Positions 7,596-15,490 of a stretch of 35,499 bases of DNA are shown here, piece by piece (positions within the stretch are counted from its first letter, which is position 1; each line of letters begins with the position of its first letter). The stretch is from the NCBI GenBank assembly GCA_016933395.1, contig JAFGBA010000323.1:1-35499 (forward strand), in the 5' to 3' direction. Source of the stretch: Sedimentisphaerales bacterium (lineage in GTDB: Bacteria > Planctomycetota > Phycisphaerae > Sedimentisphaerales > SM23-30). Below the pieces are notes generated by a model. That model saw only the letters and a program-made list of their open reading frames with translations, had not been told where the DNA came from and searched no databases. The translations under genes and the position numbers were made by a program.

Positions 7596-8837
7596 TCACG
7601 CCTGGCCAATAATATCAAACGATTTTGCGCCCAGCCGCCGCACCATGTTATGGCAATCCACCCAGAATGGTTTGAGATCGCCGAGTAAAAATACATCGTC
7701 TTTGGTCCACGGACCGCAATTAAAGAGAAACCGTGCCGCGGCGGAACATCGATGTAAACGCTTTTGACCGGGCGGCAGTTCATCGCCGCGCACCATGCCG
7801 ATCATCCAGTTGGCGTCGCCGCCAAGAATGCGGGTTCGCAGACCTAATTGGTAAGTTGTCGGCGACATTTTTTCCGGCTCAAACCAACTTTGCCAAAGCA
7901 GAAACGGCGCTTCGAATCCCGCCATAATAACCGTCGGCAGGCCGCCGATGAAACGTGGATTGATTTCCAGAAAAATGTATTGGTTCGTTTCTGTATCGTA
8001 GTGAAACTGCACGCCCGCAATGCCGTCCCAGCCAATGGCCTGTAAAAGACGCACGGCGTCGTGGATCAAACGCTCGTGTCGGCAGGAAACACGCTGCACG
8101 GTAACGCCGCCGGCAAGGGGCATGTGATGTTCACCGATGTATTCACCCACCATAAACGGCTGGTTCTGATGCATGAGAATTTGCACATGGTCTTCGACGC
8201 CGGGATGGTATTCCTGTACAACGACATTATCAGCCAGAGATGCGACTTGATCGTGGAGCTTGAGTAATTCATTTTTATCGCGAGCGTAGGCGGCTTTCCA
8301 GGGCGCCCATTGGGTGGATTTGTCATTTTGGCGCGAGGTGCGGAGGACCAGCGGAAAGCGGAGGGACTCACCGCCGTCGGCGATGAGTTTATCCAGCGTA
8401 GCACCTTTGGCGACAGGGACGCCGAGTTCGCGGCAAAGGGATTGCATATAATCTTTGTTGGTGGCTTTGTCGAACTGTTGGCGCGCGGGACTGAAAAGGT
8501 GGATATCCGGCTCGAATTGTTCGCGTTGGGCGATGAGGGTGGCGTGGTAGCCTTCGGAGATGGGCATGATGGAACCGGCGTCGAGTTCGACGGCGAGGGC
8601 GTGGAGTTCATCGACGAGTTGTTGGGGAGCGGCGTTCGGGGTGAGCATCCAGGCGCCGGCGGCGTAGCGACTGTGAGCGGAGAGGCCCTGGGGGCTGCGG
8701 CAGACAGCGTACACCTCCAAGCCGCGACGGCTCAGGCAACGCACCATCCACAATCCCACCTGCGTATCGCCACAAAGGGCCACGATGCGTTTGTGGCGAG
8801 GTTTACGGGTGGGTGGAGGTGGTTTAAGGCATTTCAT
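7596..8837 (-). CDS. ATP-grasp carboxylate-amine ligase-like protein
   Basis: A 413-residue protein with an N-terminal pre-ATP-grasp fold (RIVALCGDTQVGLWMVRCL, residues 17-35) and an ATP-grasp domain from about residue 120. DKATNKDYMQSLCRELGVPV marks its start, VVVQEYHPGVEDHV is the hinge strand, and FLEINPRFIGGLP (289-301) carries the metal-binding Glu-x-Asn-x-Arg. The pattern is like CarB-type ligases of carbohydrate loci. Family enzymes make an amide or similar bond from a carboxylate and an amine through an acyl-phosphate. It lies between a glycosyltransferase and the deacetylase in a tightly spaced operon (21 and 34 base gaps), so a role in modifying the polysaccharide precursor, for example aminoacylating a freed amine, is a reasonable inference. 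The substrate is unknown. Confidence 0.8.
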   Translation of the reverse strand: MKCLKPPPPTRKPRHKRIVALCGDTQVGLWMVRCLSRRGLEVYAVCRSPQGLSAHSRYAAGAWMLTPNAAPQQLVDELHALAVELDAGSIMPISEGYHATLIAQREQFEPDIHLFSPARQQFDKATNKDYMQSLCRELGVPVAKGATLDKLIADGGESLRFPLVLRTSRQNDKSTQWAPWKAAYARDKNELLKLHDQVASLADNVVVQEYHPGVEDHVQILMHQNQPFMVGEYIGEHHMPLAGGVTVQRVSCRHERLIHDAVRLLQAIGWDGIAGVQFHYDTETNQYIFLEINPRFIGGLPTVIMAGFEAPFLLWQSWFEPEKMSPTTYQLGLRTRILGGDANWMIGMVRGDELPPGQKRLHRCSAAARFLFNCGPWTKDDVFLLGDLKPFWVDCHNMVRRLGAKSFDIIGQA

Positions 8838-8858
8838 AGTATTGTTTCCCTAGTCGGG

Positions 8859-10031
8859 CTAACAAGTTATAGGACGTTGTAAAGTATTATTGAAGACCAT
8901 TTGCACCTGTTCGGCGACGGCGTCCCAGCTTTTGACGGCGCCGGCGGCAACGTGATAATCAGCCCGTTTGGTTGCACTAAACACTTGTTTGATTGCGGCA
9001 GCAAGAGCCTCGGCGTCACGGGGCGGGACAATTTGGCCGTCTCGGGGCACGGCCATCAAATCCTCGACCGCACCGACCCGCGTGGCGACCACGGGTGTAC
9101 CGCAAGCAAGGCTTTCGAGCACCACGTTGGGACAACCTTCACGATACGACGCCAATACGCTGACGTCGGCGGCGTTAAGATATAAGGGAATTTTATCATA
9201 AGCCTGGCGGTCGGCAAGGATTACACGCTGAAGAACGCCCAGTGTCAAAGACAGTCGTTCCAATTCACGACGATAACCGGAAACAACTTCGCCGCCGACA
9301 ATAACCAGGTGAACATCGTTATCCAATTGTTGTAGAGCGCGAATCAGTTCGCCGTGCCCTTTGGCGGCCTTGAGGTGGGCAACGGCCACAATCAGCGGCT
9401 TGTCGAGAGGCAAACCCAGTTGGCGGCGGGCATCCATTTTATTGCGGGGAGCGAAGTGCCGGAGATCAACACCGTTAGGGATAACAAACAGACGTTCGTC
9501 GGGTACGCCCAGTTTACGCGCTTCATCGGCCATAGGCGAGGATACACTGATGACCGCGGCAGCGCCGATAAGAGCCTGGGCGCACTGTCGTCGTTGCGAG
9601 GGTATTTCCAGGCAAGGGTAAATTTTTCCACGCAGGGTAATAATATAAGGGAGCTTAAGTTTGCGGGCCAAGTACGCCACACCAACGCCGTCCGGCCAAA
9701 CGAAGTGGGCATCAAGTACATCAGGACGCCATTGTTGGCGGAATTGCTTTAGCCATGCGGTTAATCCGCGGCCGTAAAACCAACCGTCAAGGGATTTGCA
9801 TATAGCGGGAATGTAGAAAAATCGGGGACGGTGCACCGTGAGACCGTGCCAATTTTCCCGGTGAGGTAAACTCCGGCCATGTAACCGAGTCAGCAGGGGA
9901 AAGTACGGCGTTGGCGCAACCACCTGTAAATCCACCTTTCGATTTAACGCGGCCAAGCGCTGTTCGACGAAAACGCCCCAGGTTGGTTGATGGGCGTTAG
10001 GAAAACAATATGACCAACTCAGCACATTCAT
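8859..10031 (-). CDS. GT4-family glycosyltransferase
   Basis: A 390-residue GT-B fold retaining glycosyltransferase. The N-terminal domain has the acceptor-side pattern SWSYCFPNAHQPTWGVFVEQR, and VIPNGVDLRHFAP (183-195) marks the linker. The C-terminal donor-binding domain shows VAHLKAAKGHGELIRAL and REGCPNVVLESLACGTPVVA (297-316), the E-x7-E-type motif. It would add one sugar from a nucleotide donor to the lipid-linked repeat at the cytoplasmic face. Its ATG overlaps the TGA of the upstream glycosyltransferase (ATGA), so translation is probably coupled. Sugar specificity is not readable. Confidence 0.9.
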   Translation of the reverse strand: MNVLSWSYCFPNAHQPTWGVFVEQRLAALNRKVDLQVVAPTPYFPLLTRLHGRSLPHRENWHGLTVHRPRFFYIPAICKSLDGWFYGRGLTAWLKQFRQQWRPDVLDAHFVWPDGVGVAYLARKLKLPYIITLRGKIYPCLEIPSQRRQCAQALIGAAAVISVSSPMADEARKLGVPDERLFVIPNGVDLRHFAPRNKMDARRQLGLPLDKPLIVAVAHLKAAKGHGELIRALQQLDNDVHLVIVGGEVVSGYRRELERLSLTLGVLQRVILADRQAYDKIPLYLNAADVSVLASYREGCPNVVLESLACGTPVVATRVGAVEDLMAVPRDGQIVPPRDAEALAAAIKQVFSATKRADYHVAAGAVKSWDAVAEQVQMVFNNTLQRPITC

Positions 10032-11143
10032 AATACAACCGCATCCTTTTGCGCCAGACGGCGATACAGGCTTTCATAGGCGGTGAGCATGGCGCCAAGG
10101 CTGTATTTTTCGCAGGCGCGGGCGCGGGCGGCCTGGGCGAATTTCCGGCGTTGTTGGGCATCCCGGCGCAGGGTGTCAATGGCGACGGCGAGAGCGGCTT
10201 CGTCACCGGGCTCTATGATAACGCCGCAACGACCTGCATCAAGCATTTCCGCGACACTGCCAACACGGGTGGCGATGCAGGGAAGGGCGCAGGCCATGGC
10301 TTCATTGAGGGCGTTGGGGTGCTGTTCGCTGTCACTGGAAAGGATGAAGATATCCAATTGATGAAGAAACGCAGGAATATTTTGCACGCGGCCCGGAAGT
10401 CGGATTCGGTCAGTAAAGTCGAGTTGGCGGGCGAGGTTTTCCAGAATGGGGCGTTCTTCGCCTTCGCCGGCGATACGCACTTCCAGATCAACACCCTGCC
10501 GAACGAGTCGGGCGGCGGCGCGGATAATCAGGGTGTGATTCTTTACCGGTCGAAGGTTGCCGACTGATCCGATGATTAAACGCGAATTTCGCGGAGGTTG
10601 AGGCGCCGGACAAAAAAGATTCATGTCCAGGCCGTTGGGGATTACGGAGGTTTTGTCCGCCGGCCAGTGCCATTGGGAAATCATCAATTGCCGGGACGCC
10701 TCACTAACGGTAAAGAGATGTGTGGCCGACCAAGCGAGAACTTTTGACGCCAGTCGCCTGCGCAGGGGCATGAAGCCCGCTTTGCCCAAACCATGAAAGC
10801 TGAGCAGCAACGGCGGTTTATGTCGCATCAGCCAGCGGGCTGCAACCGTGTCAGGCCAGGCGCCCCAGTTGCGGGCGTGAATGACATCGGGCCGGATACG
10901 ACGAATTAACCGAGCCAGGCGAAATGGCAGTTTTAATTCGTTAGGGCGGGCATGGAACAAGTGTATCTCGGTATCCTTGGGCAATAAATCGGCGATATGA
11001 GATTCCTCTTTCAGGCAGGCAATGGAATGACGCCACCCATCCTTGGTCAGACCGATGATCACCCGCGCCATGGCCAATTCCATACCGCCGGGCCCCAGGC
11101 CGGGTGTGACATGTAAAATATGAAAGGGAGACATCTTTGCCAT
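10028..11143 (-). CDS. GT4-family glycosyltransferase, resembling exosortase-associated Stp2-type sugar transferases
   Basis: About 371 residues. The start FHILHVTPGLGPGGMELAMARVI is characteristic of GT4 enzymes with the GGxE loop. VIPNGLDMNLFCP marks the domain linker, and the donor domain has IGSVGNLRPVKNHTLII, VRIAGEGEERPIL and SEQHPNALNEAMACALP. The beginning and the VGNLRPVKNH segment recall the PEP-CTERM/EpsH1-associated Stp2 subfamily; that subfamily call is tentative. The ORF track starts at a GTG (11146). The ATG at 11143 forms a TGATG junction with the upstream polymerase stop and is more likely. The downstream gene overlaps by four bases. Confidence 0.88.
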   Translation of the reverse strand: MAKMSPFHILHVTPGLGPGGMELAMARVIIGLTKDGWRHSIACLKEESHIADLLPKDTEIHLFHARPNELKLPFRLARLIRRIRPDVIHARNWGAWPDTVAARWLMRHKPPLLLSFHGLGKAGFMPLRRRLASKVLAWSATHLFTVSEASRQLMISQWHWPADKTSVIPNGLDMNLFCPAPQPPRNSRLIIGSVGNLRPVKNHTLIIRAAARLVRQGVDLEVRIAGEGEERPILENLARQLDFTDRIRLPGRVQNIPAFLHQLDIFILSSDSEQHPNALNEAMACALPCIATRVGSVAEMLDAGRCGVIIEPGDEAALAVAIDTLRRDAQQRRKFAQAARARACEKYSLGAMLTAYESLYRRLAQKDAVVL

Positions 11144-12504
11144 CACCGGGACACGTTTCGCTTGGTTTTTTTGGGTTTCATCTTATCGTCAGGGATCGTC
11201 GTTACGACCGGCTTGGCTTCAATAGACATTTCTATATTATCCATCGCCCGCCATAGACACACCGGCAGTAATAAATACCACCAATATGCTTCGAAATATA
11301 CCAGGCTCCCAGTCAAGCCGAAACACAATAAAGATACCAATGAAGCGGCCATGGCGCTACCAAGCCATTGATAGTCACTACGATATTCCAATGGCAAGTT
11401 ATTAGCCCGACGAATGAGCTTGCGGTACATCCACAGCGCATTGAAGATGATAACGAGTAATACGCCAAGACCGATAACACCCAGTTCCCCGCCACAGCGA
11501 ATAAATGTACTATGGGCGTCACGGTTTTCATGTTCGGGACAATAACGACCGATGGCCTGGGTAAAATTCCCGGGACCAACCCCCAAAGGTTCATCTTTAA
11601 TTAACCGAATGCCGGCTTTCCAAATTTCAATGCGTGATTGAGCCGAACTGTCCCGATCTTCGGAAGATCGCAGAATCGTTTTGCTGCGAGCGATAAACTG
11701 AGGATCCATTAAAAAGGTGAAACCAATCAACGCCGCTATCAGGGCGGCAAATATTTTAAGGCGATATTTTCGGGGAACGATTAAAGCAAGAAATATTCCG
11801 CCGCTCGCCAGACCCACCAAAGCCGATCGGCTGCGGCAAAGAACAATCGTATTCAAAGCCAATATCCCGGCTGTGGCGGAAACGATTTTTCCCGGCCATT
11901 TGGATCGGAGAAATTTAACGCCGATTATGGGCATCATCGCCGCCAAATATCCGGCGAGGCGATTTGCTTCACGAAAGTCAGGTCCCCCCACCGTTTCCAA
12001 ACGTCCGGAAACAAACGCTGCGCGCGGCGTATCGAACGCCTCCATGCCGAGAAACAACGCGCCCAAAACCATGGACCAGAGCAATATATTGAGGTTGCGA
12101 TAGTTACAAACAAGATGCGTCATCATCAATAATAAAACGACCATTTTCGTCATTTTAACGGAAGGGTGATCCACCACGGAATACCGCCCCACCGTTTTTC
12201 CACCGATAAAAACACCAAGCCAGACGATGGCGAGGAAAAGGAGAAGTAACTTTTCCTGACCTGTCAACAATGACTTTCCAAACTTCAGTTTGTTCCAATT
12301 AACCAACATGCCAACGGCCGTTAATACCGCAAGGATAAGTGAATAACGTACGCCAAGATCATTAATCGGACTGGCCCACCATTGCCCTTCCGGTCCGATG
12401 TTATAATGGAGCACATAGGCCACTAATCCCCATAAGGGGATAAAAGGAGCAACGGCAAAACTTGCCGCCACTCCCAAAGCAAATATAATCGTTTTAATCG
12501 CCAT
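11143..12504 (-). CDS. O-antigen ligase/polymerase-like (Wzy_C) membrane protein
   Basis: A 453-residue polytopic protein with about a dozen hydrophobic spans. A long periplasmic-type loop ends in GVGPGNFTQAIGRYCPEHENRDAHSTFIRCGGELGVIGL, the hallmark of Wzy_C/WaaL-type enzymes (VGPGNF, then H-S-T/N-F...E-x-G-x-x-G). Such proteins polymerise undecaprenyl-linked repeats or ligate a glycan to an acceptor on the outer face of the inner membrane. Exosortase A loci carry a related probable O-glycosylation ligase, so both roles are open. As the only polymerase-like gene seen, it is the best candidate Wzy partner of the Wzx at 22619. It is first in its operon, with a good promoter 65-95 bases upstream. 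The highly basic C-terminus (KPKKTKRNVSR) is likely cytoplasmic. Confidence 0.85.
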   Translation of the reverse strand: MAIKTIIFALGVAASFAVAPFIPLWGLVAYVLHYNIGPEGQWWASPINDLGVRYSLILAVLTAVGMLVNWNKLKFGKSLLTGQEKLLLLFLAIVWLGVFIGGKTVGRYSVVDHPSVKMTKMVVLLLMMTHLVCNYRNLNILLWSMVLGALFLGMEAFDTPRAAFVSGRLETVGGPDFREANRLAGYLAAMMPIIGVKFLRSKWPGKIVSATAGILALNTIVLCRSRSALVGLASGGIFLALIVPRKYRLKIFAALIAALIGFTFLMDPQFIARSKTILRSSEDRDSSAQSRIEIWKAGIRLIKDEPLGVGPGNFTQAIGRYCPEHENRDAHSTFIRCGGELGVIGLGVLLVIIFNALWMYRKLIRRANNLPLEYRSDYQWLGSAMAASLVSLLCFGLTGSLVYFEAYWWYLLLPVCLWRAMDNIEMSIEAKPVVTTIPDDKMKPKKTKRNVSR

Positions 12505-12570
12505 AAAAGTTATATTTATCCCAAACGCCTAATTTCATCTTCTATATTGAAACAACGCTGACTATCGATA

Positions 12571-12599
12571 ATAATACTTTATCTTTCGAGGTCCGTCAA
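12571..12599 (-). promoter_or_regulatory. Sigma-70-type promoter of the polymerase-to-CapK operon
   Basis: Minus strand TTGACG (12594-12599), a 17-base spacer, then TATTAT (12571-12576). Each box differs from consensus at one position. Transcription would start near 12564, some 60 bases before the polymerase-like gene. It sits back to back with the plus-strand promoter at 12629. Confidence 0.55.
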
Positions 12600-12628
12600 A
12601 ATACCCAGGGCTTGAACCGGAGTTTGTG

Positions 12629-12656
12629 TTGATATATACTTTTCCTACGGTATAAA
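12629..12656 (+). promoter_or_regulatory. Sigma-70-type promoter of the lone plus-strand PaaK/CapK-like gene
   Basis: TTGATA (12629-12634), a 16-base spacer, then TATAAA (12651-12656). The predicted transcript has a leader of about 120 bases containing a T-rich stretch and two similar ACCGGCGTT-T segments. The two divergent promoters are 30 bases apart, so one regulator could control both transcripts. Confidence 0.45.
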
Positions 12657-12784
12657 AAGACCGGCGTTCTTTTTTTACTTCGGCGTCTGTTTCCAGGCGT
12701 TTTGTTGATAAGGAGCCATTATTATCTAACTGCTTTTACCGGCGTTTATTATAGCTCTCGGCAGCGGCTGAAACAAGGTTAATT

Positions 12785-14212
12785 ATGTGCTCTAAGACAA
12801 GTCAAATCATACATTCAAAATGGCGAAATCGCTGCCGCGGGAGTCTTGCCGGTATTTATAAATCTCTACGAAACGAGCGGGATTCAGCCTACCTGAGGAC
12901 ATTAAAACAAAGTCGCCATCTTAATATGTCATTCCTGCGTCAACGGCAGTGGGACAAGATGCGGATTTTGCTAAATCACGCTTACCAATCCGTACCCTAT
13001 TATCGCCAACAAATGGACAAGGTGGGATTGAAACCCGATGACATTCGTTGCCGTGAGGATTGGAGTCATTTGCCGTTATTATCGAAAAATGACTTGCGTC
13101 ACCATCTCGAAGAGTTGGTATCGACGGACTATGCGTCGAAACACCTATATCAAACCTCGTCCGGGGGATCGACAGGCGAGCCGGTACGTTTTTATCTGGA
13201 TGAACGACGTCGGCGTATGGCCGGTACGGAAACGCACTGGATACACACCTGGTGCGGCTGGCGCGAGGGTGAGCCTATTGCTCGTTTATGGGGCGCACCG
13301 GAAAAAACCGTACACGTATCCGGAATACGACATTTTTTCCGACGTCTTATCCTGGAGCCTGGTTTTCTTATTGATGCGTATTCTTTAAATCAGGCCACAC
13401 TCAATAATTTTGTCGATGCCTACCGGCGCTGGTCGCCGACGCTGGTCATCGGTTACGCCCAGGCGTTAGGAGAACTGGCGAATTTTCTACTCGAAGAAAA
13501 AATCGAACTGCCTTCCTGCCGAGCGGTGGTATCTTCAGCGGAATTATTGAATCAACACAATGCCGAACTCATCCGACGGGCCTTTAAGGCGCCTTTGATG
13601 GATCGCTATGGTTGCCGCGAAGTCAGCCTGATCGCTTGTCAGTGCCCTCAGGCGCAAAAGGATTACCATATTAACATGTTCCGTATTTTTCTGGAGCTTC
13701 TCGACGATGATAATCAACCGGTCGAGCCCGGAGCATCAGGACGGGTGGTGGTGACCGATTTGGCCAATTTTGGCATGCCTCTGATTCGGTATGATTTGGG
13801 CGACCGAGCGAAGTGGTCTTCATCGCCTGGATGTGTTTGTGGTTGGGATTCAGAACGACTGTCCAATTTGGAGGGACGAACGTGTGATTTTCTATTTCGC
13901 TCCGACGGTACGAAAATCCACGGCCTATATATCAACGTCTTGGTATGGGAGGTTCCTCAAATCGTCCGGTATCGACTTTGTCAGGAGTCATTAGAACAGG
14001 TGGTACTGGACTACATCGAAAACGAACCCGTTCCGGCGGCGAAACTCCTATGGCTGCAAGCGCGTCTGCGCGAAACACTCGGACAACAAATGGATATTAC
14101 TTTAAGAAAAGTGGAAACGCTTCCCAAATCGAAAAGCGGCAAACATCAATATATCGATTGTCACATAGATCCTGCGGAGGCGCCGGCGACGCCTTCGAGG
14201 AAACAGAATTAA
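12785..14212 (+). CDS. PaaK/CapK-type adenylate-forming enzyme (second copy of the family)
   Basis: 475 residues. The canonical phosphate loop SSGGSTGEPVRFY is at about 125-137, followed by DRYGCREVSLIACQC, LIRYDLGD and a CVCG cluster; the C-terminal lobe ends in KSGKHQY, with the lysine region typical of adenylate-forming enzymes. It would activate a carboxylic acid as acyl-AMP for transfer to CoA or another acceptor. Unlike the gene at 5126, its phosphate loop is intact. It is the only plus-strand gene among the polysaccharide genes. An AAGG ribosome-binding site lies seven bases before the ATG. Its stop and that of the opposing glycosyltransferase share the bases TTAA, so there is no room for a terminator between them. 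Acid and acceptor are unknown. Confidence 0.87.
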   Translation: MCSKTSQIIHSKWRNRCRGSLAGIYKSLRNERDSAYLRTLKQSRHLNMSFLRQRQWDKMRILLNHAYQSVPYYRQQMDKVGLKPDDIRCREDWSHLPLLSKNDLRHHLEELVSTDYASKHLYQTSSGGSTGEPVRFYLDERRRRMAGTETHWIHTWCGWREGEPIARLWGAPEKTVHVSGIRHFFRRLILEPGFLIDAYSLNQATLNNFVDAYRRWSPTLVIGYAQALGELANFLLEEKIELPSCRAVVSSAELLNQHNAELIRRAFKAPLMDRYGCREVSLIACQCPQAQKDYHINMFRIFLELLDDDNQPVEPGASGRVVVTDLANFGMPLIRYDLGDRAKWSSSPGCVCGWDSERLSNLEGRTCDFLFRSDGTKIHGLYINVLVWEVPQIVRYRLCQESLEQVVLDYIENEPVPAAKLLWLQARLRETLGQQMDITLRKVETLPKSKSGKHQYIDCHIDPAEAPATPSRKQN

Positions 14213-15477
14213 TGTAGAAGTTGTTCCAATTCACGCACTTCACAAACCATACGTTCGTGCCAATTCCAAAAGGTTTTAGCAACCTTTTGCTGCGCTGCGC
14301 TTAATGTTCGGCGCAGTTGAGGATCATTACAAAGCTTCAGAAGATGAACGCCCAGTTGTTGGATGTCATCAGGAGGGGCCAGTAGGGCATTACAATCGTG
14401 GCTTAACAGATCAGCGGTGGAACGATCGATAATGGAAACTATCGGCAAACATGCATAAATGGCTTCGTAGAGGGGATTACATCGATTGGTTACATCGTTG
14501 GTAATCATGAAAATATCACAGATATTCATCAATTCCCAAATACGATCATGTTCCATTGCTCCCAGCCAAACGACGTCGGACGCAATGCTTAATTCATCAA
14601 CCATCGCTTTCAAGGCGCTCCGCTCCGGTCCCTCGCCGGCAATCAGTATTTGAGCATTGCCGCCGGCGTTGCGGCACACCTGCAGGGCTTTAAGGATTCG
14701 ATCAATACGTTTCCAATAGCTCAACCGGGAGCAACTGCAAATCCAGATGCTGTCCGGACGAAGGTTATCAGGCGCATTCCGAGCGAACTGCGCCCTGCTT
14801 ATAGCCGGCGGCGCCGACGGCGGATCGACGCCGTTTTGCCAGAAACGGAAACGTTCCGGATTGATGTTGAATTTACGCGCCACCTCATCGCCGCGCGTGC
14901 CGTCGTTGCCCACGATAAGAAGATTGCAGGGAATCCGATACCCCGCCGCCGCGACGGGATATCGCAGGGTAACGAAAGGTTGTTGCATCAAATCGGCCAA
15001 AAATGTGCCATAAAGGCGCGTGACGTTAGGTGCATGAAGTAGTCGCTTAAGAATGTATCCCGCCAGAGCGCTGTTTTGATTATGGGCGTAGATGATATCT
15101 GGCCGTTGTCTCTTTTGGCGGCTCCATCGTAGAACCACAACGGTTATTTCAGCGGTAAACAACAGAAAAACCATCATGTTCAAAATCCAGCGCAGCGGGA
15201 ACCAGAGGTTCTTGCCGCCGCCGATACGGAAACATATTCTGCGAAAGGCTTTCAGGCCGGGCAACCAGCGACATGGAGCCATAATGACGGGATAATCAAT
15301 GTTTAAAGGCGGTTTAATGCGTTCCAACTGAGGACTGAATAATCCATATTGGGGCATAAAAACAGTGATGGTATGTCCGGCGCGACGATGGCCCTTGAGC
15401 GTTTCCGCCAGAGAGGGCATGCCGCCCTTGCCTCGCAAAGGCCATATCGGTAACGCGGATATGTGTAATATATGCAT
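14209..15477 (-). CDS. GT4-family glycosyltransferase
   Basis: The real protein is about 422 residues beginning MHILHISALPIWPLRGKGGM, the usual GT4 N-terminal strand and glycine-rich loop. The ORF track start at 15555 would overlap the upstream AsnB-like gene by 65 bases and adds nothing family-like, so I chose the ATG at 15477. The donor domain shows CSCSRLSYWKRIDRILKAL, QILIAGEGPERSAL and RCNPLYEAIYACLPIVS. A hydrophobic stretch near residue 105-125 (MMVFLLFTAEITVVVL) may tether it to the membrane. It is the last gene of the 17-kb operon and lies directly after the four AsnB-like genes. Its sugar is unknown. Confidence 0.85.
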   Translation of the reverse strand: MHILHISALPIWPLRGKGGMPSLAETLKGHRRAGHTITVFMPQYGLFSPQLERIKPPLNIDYPVIMAPCRWLPGLKAFRRICFRIGGGKNLWFPLRWILNMMVFLLFTAEITVVVLRWSRQKRQRPDIIYAHNQNSALAGYILKRLLHAPNVTRLYGTFLADLMQQPFVTLRYPVAAAGYRIPCNLLIVGNDGTRGDEVARKFNINPERFRFWQNGVDPPSAPPAISRAQFARNAPDNLRPDSIWICSCSRLSYWKRIDRILKALQVCRNAGGNAQILIAGEGPERSALKAMVDELSIASDVVWLGAMEHDRIWELMNICDIFMITNDVTNRCNPLYEAIYACLPIVSIIDRSTADLLSHDCNALLAPPDDIQQLGVHLLKLCNDPQLRRTLSAAQQKVAKTFWNWHERMVCEVRELEQLLH

Positions 15478-15490
15478 GTGAAATTTCCGA

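Noticed and set aside
7562-7783. N-terminal extension of the deacetylase in the ORF track
   Set aside because: The extension overlaps the ATP-grasp gene and lacks deacetylase features; the internal ATG at 7561 restores normal spacing.
10049-10567. 172-residue plus-strand ORF inside a glycosyltransferase gene
   Set aside because: Shadow of the GT4 reading frame, composed of Gly/Ala-rich sequence typical of antisense frames.
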